Source: Terriglobia bacterium
GTDB lineage: Bacteria; Acidobacteriota; Vicinamibacteria; Vicinamibacterales; CAVVIG01
Length of the DNA: 64,000 bases
Direction: 5' to 3'
NCBI GenBank assembly: GCA_020073005.1
Contig: JAIQFX010000002.1
Coordinates: forward strand, 62,001 to 126,000
Part shown: in pieces, positions 30,704 through 37,875 of the stretch
Numbering within the stretch: the stretch's first letter is position 1
Layout: the number at the start of each line of letters is the position of its first letter
Notes under the pieces: model-generated
Database searches by the model: none
What the model was told of the DNA's origin: nothing
Seen by the model: only the letters and a program-made list of their open reading frames with translations
Translations under genes and position numbers: made by a program

Positions 30704-31750
30704 ATGAAGCGAATGCTTTCTGCCTGTTCCGCGGCGGCGTTGACCGTGCTGGTGGGAACGTGGGGTCTGGCCGCGCCGGCCAGCGCGCAGGAGAACCGCG
30801 GCGCCGCGAGCAGCGGTGCTGAACGCGGCGGTGGCGGCGGCGCCGCGACGGCCGCGCCATCGGGCGGCGGCTCGACGTCAGCGGGGAGCGGCGGCTCGAG
30901 CGCGGGCGGCTCGACGTCGAGCGGCGGGTCCGGATCGGGCTCGTCCGCCAGCGGCTGGTCCGGCGGCGGCGGTGGTGCGCGCATGGGCGCCCACAGCGGC
31001 GGGGCGACCGGCGGCACCGGCATGCGCAACGAATCGAGCGGCGCGCGCAACGGTGGCGGCACGGCGGTGTCCCGCGGCGGAGCCGGTGGAGATCGCGGCG
31101 GGCGCGCGTCCAGCGGAAGCGGCGGCGGCTCGGGAAGCTCGACGGCCCGCGGCACCGGCTCGGCGACCGGCGCGACATCTTCTTCAGGTGACGGCGGCCG
31201 CGCCACGACGCGCGACGGCGGAAGCAGGAACCCGCGGACGCAGGATGGAACCGACGGCGTGCCCTCCTACGCGAGGCCGCGTGACGGCAAGCCCGTGATC
31301 GGCACGGCCACGCCGCGCGGGACGACGCCGGGCACGTCCACACCCAGCACAGTCGTGTGGGTTCCGGGCGGCTACTACGGCGGCGGCCTCTACGACCCGT
31401 GGGGTTACGGCGGATACGGGTACGGCGGGTACGGGTACGGTGGCGACTACGGCGGCTACTACGACCCGTGGTACGGCGGCTATCCCACCACGTACCAGTC
31501 CAACGCGGCATATAAAGAGGAAGGCGCGCTCAAGCTCAAGATCAAGCCGCGCGAAGCGGAGGTCTACGTCGACGGCTACTACGTCGGCATCGTCGACAAT
31601 TTCGACGGCCTGTTCCAGAAGCTGCACGTCGAATCGGGCCCGCACCGGATTGAAGTGCGCGCGCCCGGCTACGAACCGCTGGCGTTCGACGTGCGCGTCA
31701 CGGCCGACCAGACGACGACGTATCAGGGCGAGCTGAAAAAGATTCAGTGA
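30704..31750 (+). CDS. Secreted Gly/Ser-rich protein with C-terminal PEGA domain
   Basis: A 348-residue exported protein. A signal peptide (MKRMLSACSAAALTVLVGTW, cleavage near ASAQ) is followed by about 200 residues of Gly/Ser/Ala/Thr-rich low complexity, then a Tyr/Gly segment (GYGGYGYGGYGYGG), then a PEGA domain (ALKLKIKPREAEVYVDGYYV and HRIEVRAPGYEPLAF) that packs as a small beta-sandwich, often at the cell surface or in the periplasm. The low-complexity part suggests a flexible tether. I chose the ATG at 30704, which has a signal peptide and ribosome-binding site. It lies behind a sigma-54-type promoter and overlaps the next gene by GTGA. Function unknown. Confidence 0.82.
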   Translation: MKRMLSACSAAALTVLVGTWGLAAPASAQENRGAASSGAERGGGGGAATAAPSGGGSTSAGSGGSSAGGSTSSGGSGSGSSASGWSGGGGGARMGAHSGGATGGTGMRNESSGARNGGGTAVSRGGAGGDRGGRASSGSGGGSGSSTARGTGSATGATSSSGDGGRATTRDGGSRNPRTQDGTDGVPSYARPRDGKPVIGTATPRGTTPGTSTPSTVVWVPGGYYGGGLYDPWGYGGYGYGGYGYGGDYGGYYDPWYGGYPTTYQSNAAYKEEGALKLKIKPREAEVYVDGYYVGIVDNFDGLFQKLHVESGPHRIEVRAPGYEPLAFDVRVTADQTTTYQGELKKIQ

Positions 31751-32148
31751 CGATTCGCGCGGCGGCGGCGGTCTCGGCCATTTACGACGCACTCGTGGGT
31801 GTGTTGATGCTGGCGGGACGGCCGCTGCTCGCGGGTCTCTTCGGTGTCCCGCTTCCCCAGCCTCCCATCTTCGCGGATCTCGACGGCGTGTTCCTGCTCG
31901 CGGTCGCGGCCGGCTACCTGATTCCCTATCGCGAGCCTGACTCGCGCGGCGGGCGGTTGTACTTGTGGGTGATGGGACCGCTGTTGAAGGGCACGGGCGC
32001 GCTGACGTTCGTGCTGGACTTCGTCTTCCGTCAGTCGCCGCGATCGTTCCTGCTGTTCGCCGTCAGCGACGGCGCGCTCGCGCTGCTCACGCTGTGGGCG
32101 CTTACTTCGTCAGCAGCTCCCGGACAATCGGATACTCGCCGATCTTGA
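31747..32148 (+). CDS. Small hydrophobic membrane protein of unknown function
   Basis: A 133-residue protein with about four hydrophobic helices (AAAAVSAIYDALVGVLMLAG, GVFLLAVAAGYLIPY, GPLLKGTGALTFVLDFVF, SFLLFAVSDGALALLTLWAL). The GTG start overlaps the stop of the PEGA gene (GTGA), so the two are probably cotranscribed from the sigma-54-type promoter. The 3' end overlaps the convergent lipoprotein gene by 47 nt. No catalytic motif is seen. Confidence 0.7.
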   Translation: MTIRAAAAVSAIYDALVGVLMLAGRPLLAGLFGVPLPQPPIFADLDGVFLLAVAAGYLIPYREPDSRGGRLYLWVMGPLLKGTGALTFVLDFVFRQSPRSFLLFAVSDGALALLTLWALTSSAAPGQSDTRRS

Positions 32149-32584
32149 CCCACTGCGTCGACGCGTACTTCGCGAAGAGCTGGACCTTCGCGTCGACGAA
32201 GTGCGTGTTCTGCAGCATCTCCGCGCGCGTCTGATCGCTGCCGGTGTAGCCGAGTTGCGATCGGGCGGTGAGCACGTCCGTCGTCGCGCCGGGCGCGAGG
32301 CCCTGGGATCCGACGGCCGTCAAGAACGCGCTGCCCCACTCGTCGTTCTCGTTGACGCGCCGGAACAGCGCGTTGATCTGGAGCGTGACGAGCTTCTGGT
32401 CCGAGACGTTCTTCAGCTTGAACGAGGCCGTGGGCACCAGCTTGTTCTGGCCGTTGACGATGCCGGCGTCGAACCAGCCGGTGGAGACCATCTCCACCTG
32501 CAGGCCTTTGGCGAGGTCGACGGTCGGACCGCACGCGGCGCAGACGAGAGCCAACAGGATCGGCAGAACAGCGGACGCGCGCAT
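32102..32584 (-). CDS. Conserved lipoprotein of unknown function
   Basis: A 160-residue protein with a signal peptide and lipobox VCAAC. The mature part (ASFKLKNVSDQKLVTLQINA, GLAPGATTDVLTARSQLGYT) reads as a beta-sandwich with transthyretin- or FxLYD-like flavour. It is convergent with the membrane protein at 31747 and the coding regions overlap by 47 nt, so antisense interaction of the two mRNAs is possible. Upstream, separated by 9 nt, is another secreted protein on the same strand. Function unknown. Confidence 0.75.
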   Translation of the reverse strand: MRASAVLPILLALVCAACGPTVDLAKGLQVEMVSTGWFDAGIVNGQNKLVPTASFKLKNVSDQKLVTLQINALFRRVNENDEWGSAFLTAVGSQGLAPGATTDVLTARSQLGYTGSDQTRAEMLQNTHFVDAKVQLFAKYASTQWVKIGEYPIVRELLTK

Positions 32585-32593
32585 CCGCGTATT

Positions 32594-33529
32594 CTAGAAC
32601 ACCCTCACCTCAATCCGCTTCAGCGCCTCCTCGCGCGTGATCTGGCGCGCCAGGTACGCCGCGAGATCCGATCCGCGCAGGCGGATGACGCGCGTGTGCG
32701 CATCGCTGTCCGCCGGCGCCAGGCGCGGCCGATCGTCGTTGCCCTTGGCGGCGATGGTCAGCCATTCGTCGGGGCCGATCCCGAGCGACGCGCTGTAATC
32801 GAGCATCACGTCCTTGAGCGCCTGCGTGACCTCGGTGCGATACGCCTCGTTCGGATCTTCGAGGATCGGGTCGACACCCGCAGGGGCGGGAGCCGGCGGA
32901 GTGACGCTCGCCGCCGAGACGGACCGCGTGCTCGCGGACGTCACGGTCCGGTCGCCTCCTCCGGACGCGGGTGGCGCCGTGCCGACGCCCGCCGCTGAGA
33001 CCGAGCCGGTCGCATCCCGCGCGCCGGCAACTGCCGGCGCCGTCGAGCGCGCCAGCACCGCGGGACCCATCTGCAGCTCGATGCGCTTGAGCGCCTGCTC
33101 GGCGTCCGTATCGCCGGCCGCCTTCAATCGCAACTGCCTGAGCGCGCTCTCGAGCCCGAGATCGTTCTGATCGAGCGTGCGGAGCGACCACGCGAGCGTC
33201 GATTCCGTATAGAACGGCGGCACGATGACGTCGAAGAAGACGCCGTACCCCTCGAGGCGGAAGCCGCGCGCCTGCGCGTTCTCGCCGGTCATGCTCGTCT
33301 GATTGGGCGGCAGCACGGCCTGCAGGCGATCGCGCGTCACCGCGGCGCCGTGCTCGACGGCGCCCTCGACCACGCGCTCCATCTGGCCGATTTGGTACCG
33401 CGACTGCCGCTGCTCGGCCGAGATGCGGGCCGCGGCCGCCGCCGACTGCGCGCCGGCCGTGGCGGGCGCGAGCAGCGTGCCGCCCACAAAGATCGCGAGA
33501 CACCCCTTCACGCTGTTCACCGAAGTCAC
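32594..33529 (-). CDS. Secreted protein of unknown function
   Basis: A 311-residue exported protein with a signal peptide (cleavage near ATAGAQ). A helical region rich in Gln and Arg (ISAEQRQSRYQIGQMERVVE) is followed by LEGYGVFFDVIVPPFY, a Ser/Thr/Ala/Pro-rich linker, and a C-terminal region (VTQALKDVMLDYSASLGIGP, LRGSDLAAYLARQITREEA). The gene lies 9 nt downstream of the anti-sigma gene, so it belongs to the ECF sigma/anti-sigma operon and may be part of the same envelope response. No family name is recognised. Confidence 0.75.
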   Translation of the reverse strand: MTSVNSVKGCLAIFVGGTLLAPATAGAQSAAAAARISAEQRQSRYQIGQMERVVEGAVEHGAAVTRDRLQAVLPPNQTSMTGENAQARGFRLEGYGVFFDVIVPPFYTESTLAWSLRTLDQNDLGLESALRQLRLKAAGDTDAEQALKRIELQMGPAVLARSTAPAVAGARDATGSVSAAGVGTAPPASGGGDRTVTSASTRSVSAASVTPPAPAPAGVDPILEDPNEAYRTEVTQALKDVMLDYSASLGIGPDEWLTIAAKGNDDRPRLAPADSDAHTRVIRLRGSDLAAYLARQITREEALKRIEVRVF

Positions 33530-33538
33530 AGGCTCCCC

Positions 33539-34351
33539 CTACTGTCTTTGCGACACGCGCATGAGCATGTTGAGATTCTCACGCTGTTTGAGTACTTCCA
33601 CGCCCAGACGGTTCTGCATGTCGTTCACGTTGCGATCAATCGTGCGCAGATCGGCCTGCCGCGCGGCGTTGACGTCGCGCAGCACTTCGCCGACGCGGAG
33701 CGCCAGCTCGCGCTGTTGCCGTTTTTCGCTCTCGTCGAGCAACGCGCGCACGCGGCGCAGGAGGTCCGCGTCGCTGCTCTGCGCGGCACGCGCGGGCACG
33801 GACACGTCGACCGGCGCCGGGGCGCTCGCCGGCACGGCGCGGATCTCTCCACGCAGCCGCTGCTCGAGCGCCGTCAACTCCGCGCGCCAGGGCGCCGCCG
33901 CCTCGGAATTCTGCGCGGCGCGCGCCGCCACGGGCGCCGGCGTCGCCCAGCCGGTCCGCACGCTGAGCCCGTTGCCGTCGTAGCGCACGTCGAGGTTGGC
34001 CACGCCCGCCGACACGCCGAGGACGAGCAGCGCGGCAGCCACTTGCGCCCACGCGGGAATCTCGTGCCACCAGGCCCGGTGACCGGTGGCTGGTGACTGG
34101 TGGCTGGTGGCTGCCTCGTCACTCCCGACTCCCGACGTTAGACTCTCGACTGTGAAGTTCACTTCGGGCGGCGCCCAGCGCGCGAGCTGGCGGCGCACGC
34201 CTCGCAACGCGTCCACTTCGGTGCGACAGCGCGCGCACGCGGCCAGATGCGCTTCGAACCCGGCGCGCGCCGCCGGATCGCCATCGTCGTAGAGGTAGGC
34301 GATCATCGCGTCGTCACGATCGCCCGCGTAGCCGCACGCCATCTCAGTCAC
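33539..34351 (-). CDS. Anti-sigma factor with zinc-finger domain and transmembrane helix
   Basis: Membrane anti-sigma factor, predicted to hold the cognate ECF sigma factor. The 270-residue protein has a zinc anti-sigma domain with His35, Cys39 and Cys42 (HLAACARC), a linker, one transmembrane helix (about 98-119), and a long periplasmic coiled coil (LEQRLRGEIRAV, LRRVRALLDESEKRQQRELA). The linker residues just before the helix (about 66-92) are encoded by two heptamer arrays (34085-34154). Its ATG overlaps the 3' end of the sigma gene. Confidence 0.88.
   Translation of the reverse strand: MTEMACGYAGDRDDAMIAYLYDDGDPAARAGFEAHLAACARCRTEVDALRGVRRQLARWAPPEVNFTVESLTSGVGSDEAATSHQSPATGHRAWWHEIPAWAQVAAALLVLGVSAGVANLDVRYDGNGLSVRTGWATPAPVAARAAQNSEAAAPWRAELTALEQRLRGEIRAVPASAPAPVDVSVPARAAQSSDADLLRRVRALLDESEKRQQRELALRVGEVLRDVNAARQADLRTIDRNVNDMQNRLGVEVLKQRENLNMLMRVSQRQ
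34085..34154. repeat. Two adjacent heptamer arrays within the anti-sigma gene
   Basis: Four GGTGGCT-type units (34085-34112) are followed by GACTCCC-type units (34120-34154, period 7, degenerate). Both lie in the coding region for the linker before the transmembrane helix of the anti-sigma factor. Confidence 0.8.
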
Positions 34352-34949
34352 GGTCGTTTCCTCTGATGAAGACCGGCGCCTTGGGCGCGTTGGGGTTCTT
34401 CGCCAACTCGCGCCGCAGCACGGTCAGTCCTTGATACAAACGCGTCTTCACCGTACTCAACGGGCAGCCGACCAGCTCCGCGATTTCCTGGAACGTCAGC
34501 CCGTGGTATTCCTTCAGCACGATGGCCGTCCGCTGTTCCTCGGGGAGCGCGGCCATCGCGCGCTCCACCGCGCGCGCGAGATCCTTGCGCGACACGAGCT
34601 CCTCGACGGACTCCGACGGCTCGGCCGCCGCGGCCAGCTCCATCAGGTCCACGTCCTCGGGCGGCTGCACGACCGGCGTCCGGCGCTCGCGCCGGATCCA
34701 GTCGCGGCACAGATTCAGCGCGATCCGGTACAGCCACGACGAGAACTTGGCCTGGCCCCGGAAGCCCGGCAGCGCCCGAAACGCGCGCAGGAACGTCTCC
34801 TGGCACACGTCTCTCGCCTCCTCTTCGCGACCGATCGTGCGGTACGCGAGGGCGTAGATGGGCCGTTCCCATCGCAGGATGAGCTCGTTGAAGCTGTTGG
34901 CGTCGCCGCTAATCGATCGAGCGACGAGCTCTTCGTCCGTCCACGTCAT
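34344..34949 (-). CDS. ECF RNA polymerase sigma factor
   Basis: Extracytoplasmic-function sigma factor of 201 residues. Region 2 is seen as EEARDVCQETFLRAFRALPG and FSSWLYRIALNLCRDWIRRE; region 4 as LPEEQRTAIVLKEYHGLTFQ and STVKTRLYQGLTVLRRELA. It is cotranscribed with the zinc-finger anti-sigma gene, whose ATG overlaps the sigma 3' end by 8 nt, a standard ECF pair. A TATAAT hexamer on the minus strand at 35032-35037 may be its -10 box, without a good -35. It is one of two ECF factors in this window (the other at 55617). Confidence 0.95.
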   Translation of the reverse strand: MTWTDEELVARSISGDANSFNELILRWERPIYALAYRTIGREEEARDVCQETFLRAFRALPGFRGQAKFSSWLYRIALNLCRDWIRRERRTPVVQPPEDVDLMELAAAAEPSESVEELVSRKDLARAVERAMAALPEEQRTAIVLKEYHGLTFQEIAELVGCPLSTVKTRLYQGLTVLRRELAKNPNAPKAPVFIRGNDRD

Positions 34950-35112
34950 GCGGAGCGCGGAAGGTCCTCTCTTCTCGGTTGTTAAGACGGCGCATCCCGT
35001 CCCAGAGTCGGGGGAACGGCCGCGTTCGTCAATTATAGTCCGCCGGCAGCTAACCGACTGTCAGACGACGGGTTACGGAAGAGCGACGGACTGGGGCCGC
35101 GCGCGCGGAGAT

Positions 35113-35142
35113 TTGGATCGCGTCGATCGATCGCAGTAGAAT
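35113..35142 (+). promoter_or_regulatory. Sigma-70-type promoter of the GAF/PAS histidine kinase gene
   Basis: TTGGAT (35113-35118), an 18-nt spacer and TAGAAT (35137-35142) lie 40 nt before the ATG at 35182. Confidence 0.5.
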
Positions 35143-35181
35143 CCCGAACACGACGGCCGGTCGGCCCTCCCGATATCCATC

Positions 35182-37284
35182 ATGCCCCGCGAGACCGGAA
35201 CTCCACGACGCCCACGAGGCTCCGGCTCCGGGTCCCGGACGGGCGCTGAAGAGCGTCCGCTGATCTCGCGGCTGGTTTATTCGGCGCGCGCCAACGATCT
35301 GCTGCCGCACCTGCATCAGCACGCGCTCGACATGACCGGCGGCACCTGCTCGCTGCTGTTTCAGCACAACCCGCGCAACGGCGTCCTGCAGGCGACGTCG
35401 GGGTTCGGCCTGGACACGCTGCGCACCGATCCGTGGCTGCCCGCCGAGGGCGAGGCCGCCGTCGTCGCCGGCGTGTTCGAGCGGCAGGGCCCGACGCTCG
35501 TCGCCGACGCCGAGCGGCAGATGCCGGATCTCGCCGCGCGGCTCGACTGCCGCAGCGCCCTGCTGCTGCCGCTGGTCCGGTCGTCGGAGCGCATCGGCCT
35601 GCTGGCGGTCGGCTTTGCGACGCCGCCATCGGGCAGCACGATGCTCGACGGCGCGGCCGAAGCGGCCGACGCATTTCTCGCTGCGCTCGAACTGCTGCAC
35701 CTGCGCCAGAGCGACGAGCTGCAGCGCGACGTTCGCGGTCTGCTCGAAGAGTTCTCCGCGAGCCTGTCCGCGACGCTGAATCTCGCGGCCGGGCTGGACA
35801 TCTTCTGCCACGGCGCCAACCGGCTGTTCGCGGCCGACTGCACGTCGGTGTGGATTCACGATCGGCGCGCGCGCCACCTCGTGCTCCAGGCGTCGTCGGA
35901 CACCGAGGGCGTCGCGCGCGGCACGCGGGTCGAGGCGGCCGACGCGACGGCGCCCGCGGCCGTCGCGATGCGCCGGACGCGCGCCGAAATCGTCTCGTCG
36001 GCCGTCGACGACGTGACGGCCATGGTGACGGTGCCGCTGCGCGGCTGCCGGCGCGCGCTCGGCACGATTGTGTTCGAGGGCGTGCGCGTGGAGACCGGCG
36101 GCGAGCTCGACCTGCTCGATCGCGCCGACGAGCTGGGCCGCCAGCTGTCGAGCGCCATCGAGAACATGCAGCTGCTCGACGACGTCGTCCGGGCCCGGCG
36201 CGAGCTCGAGAACACGTTCGACTCCATCTCGCATCTCGTGGCGGTCTCCGACACGCGCGGCCGGATCGTGCACGTGAACCAGGCGTTTGCGGCGCGCGTC
36301 GGCCGCCGCCGCGCGGACCTGCTCGATCAGCCGCTCGCCGATCACATCGGGCCGGAGCTGGCCGGGTGGCTCGAGCATCACCAGACGGCGCGCACGGGGA
36401 AGTCGGGCAGTCTGGCGACGACGGCCGAAGTCGTCGATCCGACGCTCAACGGCCGGTTCGTGGTGACCGTGACGGACCTGCTGAATCACGACCGGGAGCC
36501 GGTCGGCAGCGTGATCGTCGCCCGCGAGCTGACGCCGCAGACGCAGCTCGAAGTGGAGCGCGAGGAGCTGCGCAAGCGCCTGACGCAGTCCGAGAAGCTC
36601 GCCGCGCTCGGCCAGTTCGTGGCCGGGATCGCGCACGAGCTCAACAACCCGCTGCAGGGCGTCCTCGGCCATCTGGAGCTGCTGCGCACGACGGGGGCGT
36701 TCCCCAAGCACCTGCGCCGCGAGGTGCAGACGATTTACCGTGAAGCCGACCGCGCCGCGAAGATTGTGCGCAACCTGCTCGTGTTCGCCGGATCGCGCCG
36801 TCTGACGCTGCGCTCGGTCAGCCTCAACGCCGTCCTGCAGAAGGTCCTCGCGCTGCGCGCGTCCGCCTGCCGTGCGGCGGACATCGAAGTCGTGCGACAC
36901 TATGACGAGCAGCTGCCGCGCGTGAAGAGCGATCCGCTGCTGCTCCATCAGGTCTTCCTGAACATGGTGATGAACGCCGAACACGCGATCGCGTCCACCG
37001 GTCGCGGCGGCACGATCGAAGTCCGGACGGCCGTCGCGCCCTCGGGCGATCGCATTGTCGCGACCGTGCGCGATACGGGCACGGGAATTCCCGAGGACAC
37101 GCTGCCGCGCATCTTCGAGCCGTTCTACACGACGAAGGAAGTGGGCAAGGGAACCGGGCTCGGTCTGGCCATCGCGTACGGCATCGTGCAGGAGCACGGC
37201 GGCCAGATCATTGCCGGCAATCACCCCGACGGCGGCGCGATCTTCACGGTCGAGCTGCCGAAGGCGCCGCCGCCAGGACGCTGA
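35182..37284 (+). CDS. Soluble sensor histidine kinase with GAF and PAS domains
   Basis: A 700-residue cytoplasmic kinase without membrane helices. Two GAF-like regions (about 25-170 and 190-330), a PAS domain (FDSISHLVAVSDTRGRIVHV, about 340-450), a coiled linker, an H-box with His near 486 in GIAHELNNPLQGVLGHLELL, and an ATPase domain with DTGTGIPEDTLPRIFEPFYT and GTGLGLAIAYGIVQ. It probably senses an intracellular ligand or redox signal. The gene for a response regulator follows after 3 nt, and an ABC-F gene is coupled to that. Confidence 0.92.
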   Translation: MPRETGTPRRPRGSGSGSRTGAEERPLISRLVYSARANDLLPHLHQHALDMTGGTCSLLFQHNPRNGVLQATSGFGLDTLRTDPWLPAEGEAAVVAGVFERQGPTLVADAERQMPDLAARLDCRSALLLPLVRSSERIGLLAVGFATPPSGSTMLDGAAEAADAFLAALELLHLRQSDELQRDVRGLLEEFSASLSATLNLAAGLDIFCHGANRLFAADCTSVWIHDRRARHLVLQASSDTEGVARGTRVEAADATAPAAVAMRRTRAEIVSSAVDDVTAMVTVPLRGCRRALGTIVFEGVRVETGGELDLLDRADELGRQLSSAIENMQLLDDVVRARRELENTFDSISHLVAVSDTRGRIVHVNQAFAARVGRRRADLLDQPLADHIGPELAGWLEHHQTARTGKSGSLATTAEVVDPTLNGRFVVTVTDLLNHDREPVGSVIVARELTPQTQLEVEREELRKRLTQSEKLAALGQFVAGIAHELNNPLQGVLGHLELLRTTGAFPKHLRREVQTIYREADRAAKIVRNLLVFAGSRRLTLRSVSLNAVLQKVLALRASACRAADIEVVRHYDEQLPRVKSDPLLLHQVFLNMVMNAEHAIASTGRGGTIEVRTAVAPSGDRIVATVRDTGTGIPEDTLPRIFEPFYTTKEVGKGTGLGLAIAYGIVQEHGGQIIAGNHPDGGAIFTVELPKAPPPGR

Positions 37285-37287
37285 CGC

Positions 37288-37875
37288 ATGATGGACGAAA
37301 CGTTTCTCACCACGGAAGAAGTCCTGGAATACCTCCAGGTCAACCTGCGGACGGTCTACCGGCTGATCAAGGCCGGGAAGATTCCCGCCGTCCGGGTCGG
37401 CCGCCAATGGCGGTTCCGCAAGCGCGACATCGACGCCTGGCTCGACAGCCAGCGCCCGCGCGGCGGATCGCGCGCCGCCGCGGCGCCGGCGCGTCCGGCC
37501 GCCGCCACGAGCACGCGCCCGCGCGTCCTCGTCGTCGACGACGAGGCCAGCATCCGGGATCTGCTCGCGAAGACGCTCGCGCTGGCCGAGTACGACGTGG
37601 ACGTCGCGCCCGACGGCCGGTCGGCGCTCGAGCGCATGCGGCTCTATCCCTACGACCTGCTGATCGCGGATCTGAAGATGCCCGGGATGGACGGGCTCAC
37701 GGTGATCCGCGAGGCGAAGCGCTACAAGGCGGATCTGCCGGTGATCATCATCACCGGCTTCTCCACCGAATCGAGCGCCATCGAAGCGGTGAACCTCGGC
37801 GTGGCCGGCTACCTCACCAAGCCGTTCCGCGTGCCCCAGGTGCTCGCCGCGGCCGCCAAAGCTCTTGGAGAATGA
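37288..37875 (+). CDS. Response regulator with N-terminal excisionase-type HTH and C-terminal receiver
   Basis: A 195-residue protein with an unusual order. Residues 5-55 form an excisionase/MerR-like helix-turn-helix (FLTTEEVLEYLQVNLRTVYR, then KIPAVRVGRQWRFRKRDIDA), then an Ala/Pro linker, then a receiver domain (RVLVVDDEAS, phospho-acceptor Asp128 in LLIADLKMPGMDG, and the conserved Lys in YLTKPFR). Most regulators have the receiver first. It is almost certainly the partner of the kinase just upstream. It begins MMDE, and either Met may be the start. The ABC-F ATG overlaps its stop (ATGA). Confidence 0.92.
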   Translation: MMDETFLTTEEVLEYLQVNLRTVYRLIKAGKIPAVRVGRQWRFRKRDIDAWLDSQRPRGGSRAAAAPARPAAATSTRPRVLVVDDEASIRDLLAKTLALAEYDVDVAPDGRSALERMRLYPYDLLIADLKMPGMDGLTVIREAKRYKADLPVIIITGFSTESSAIEAVNLGVAGYLTKPFRVPQVLAAAAKALGE

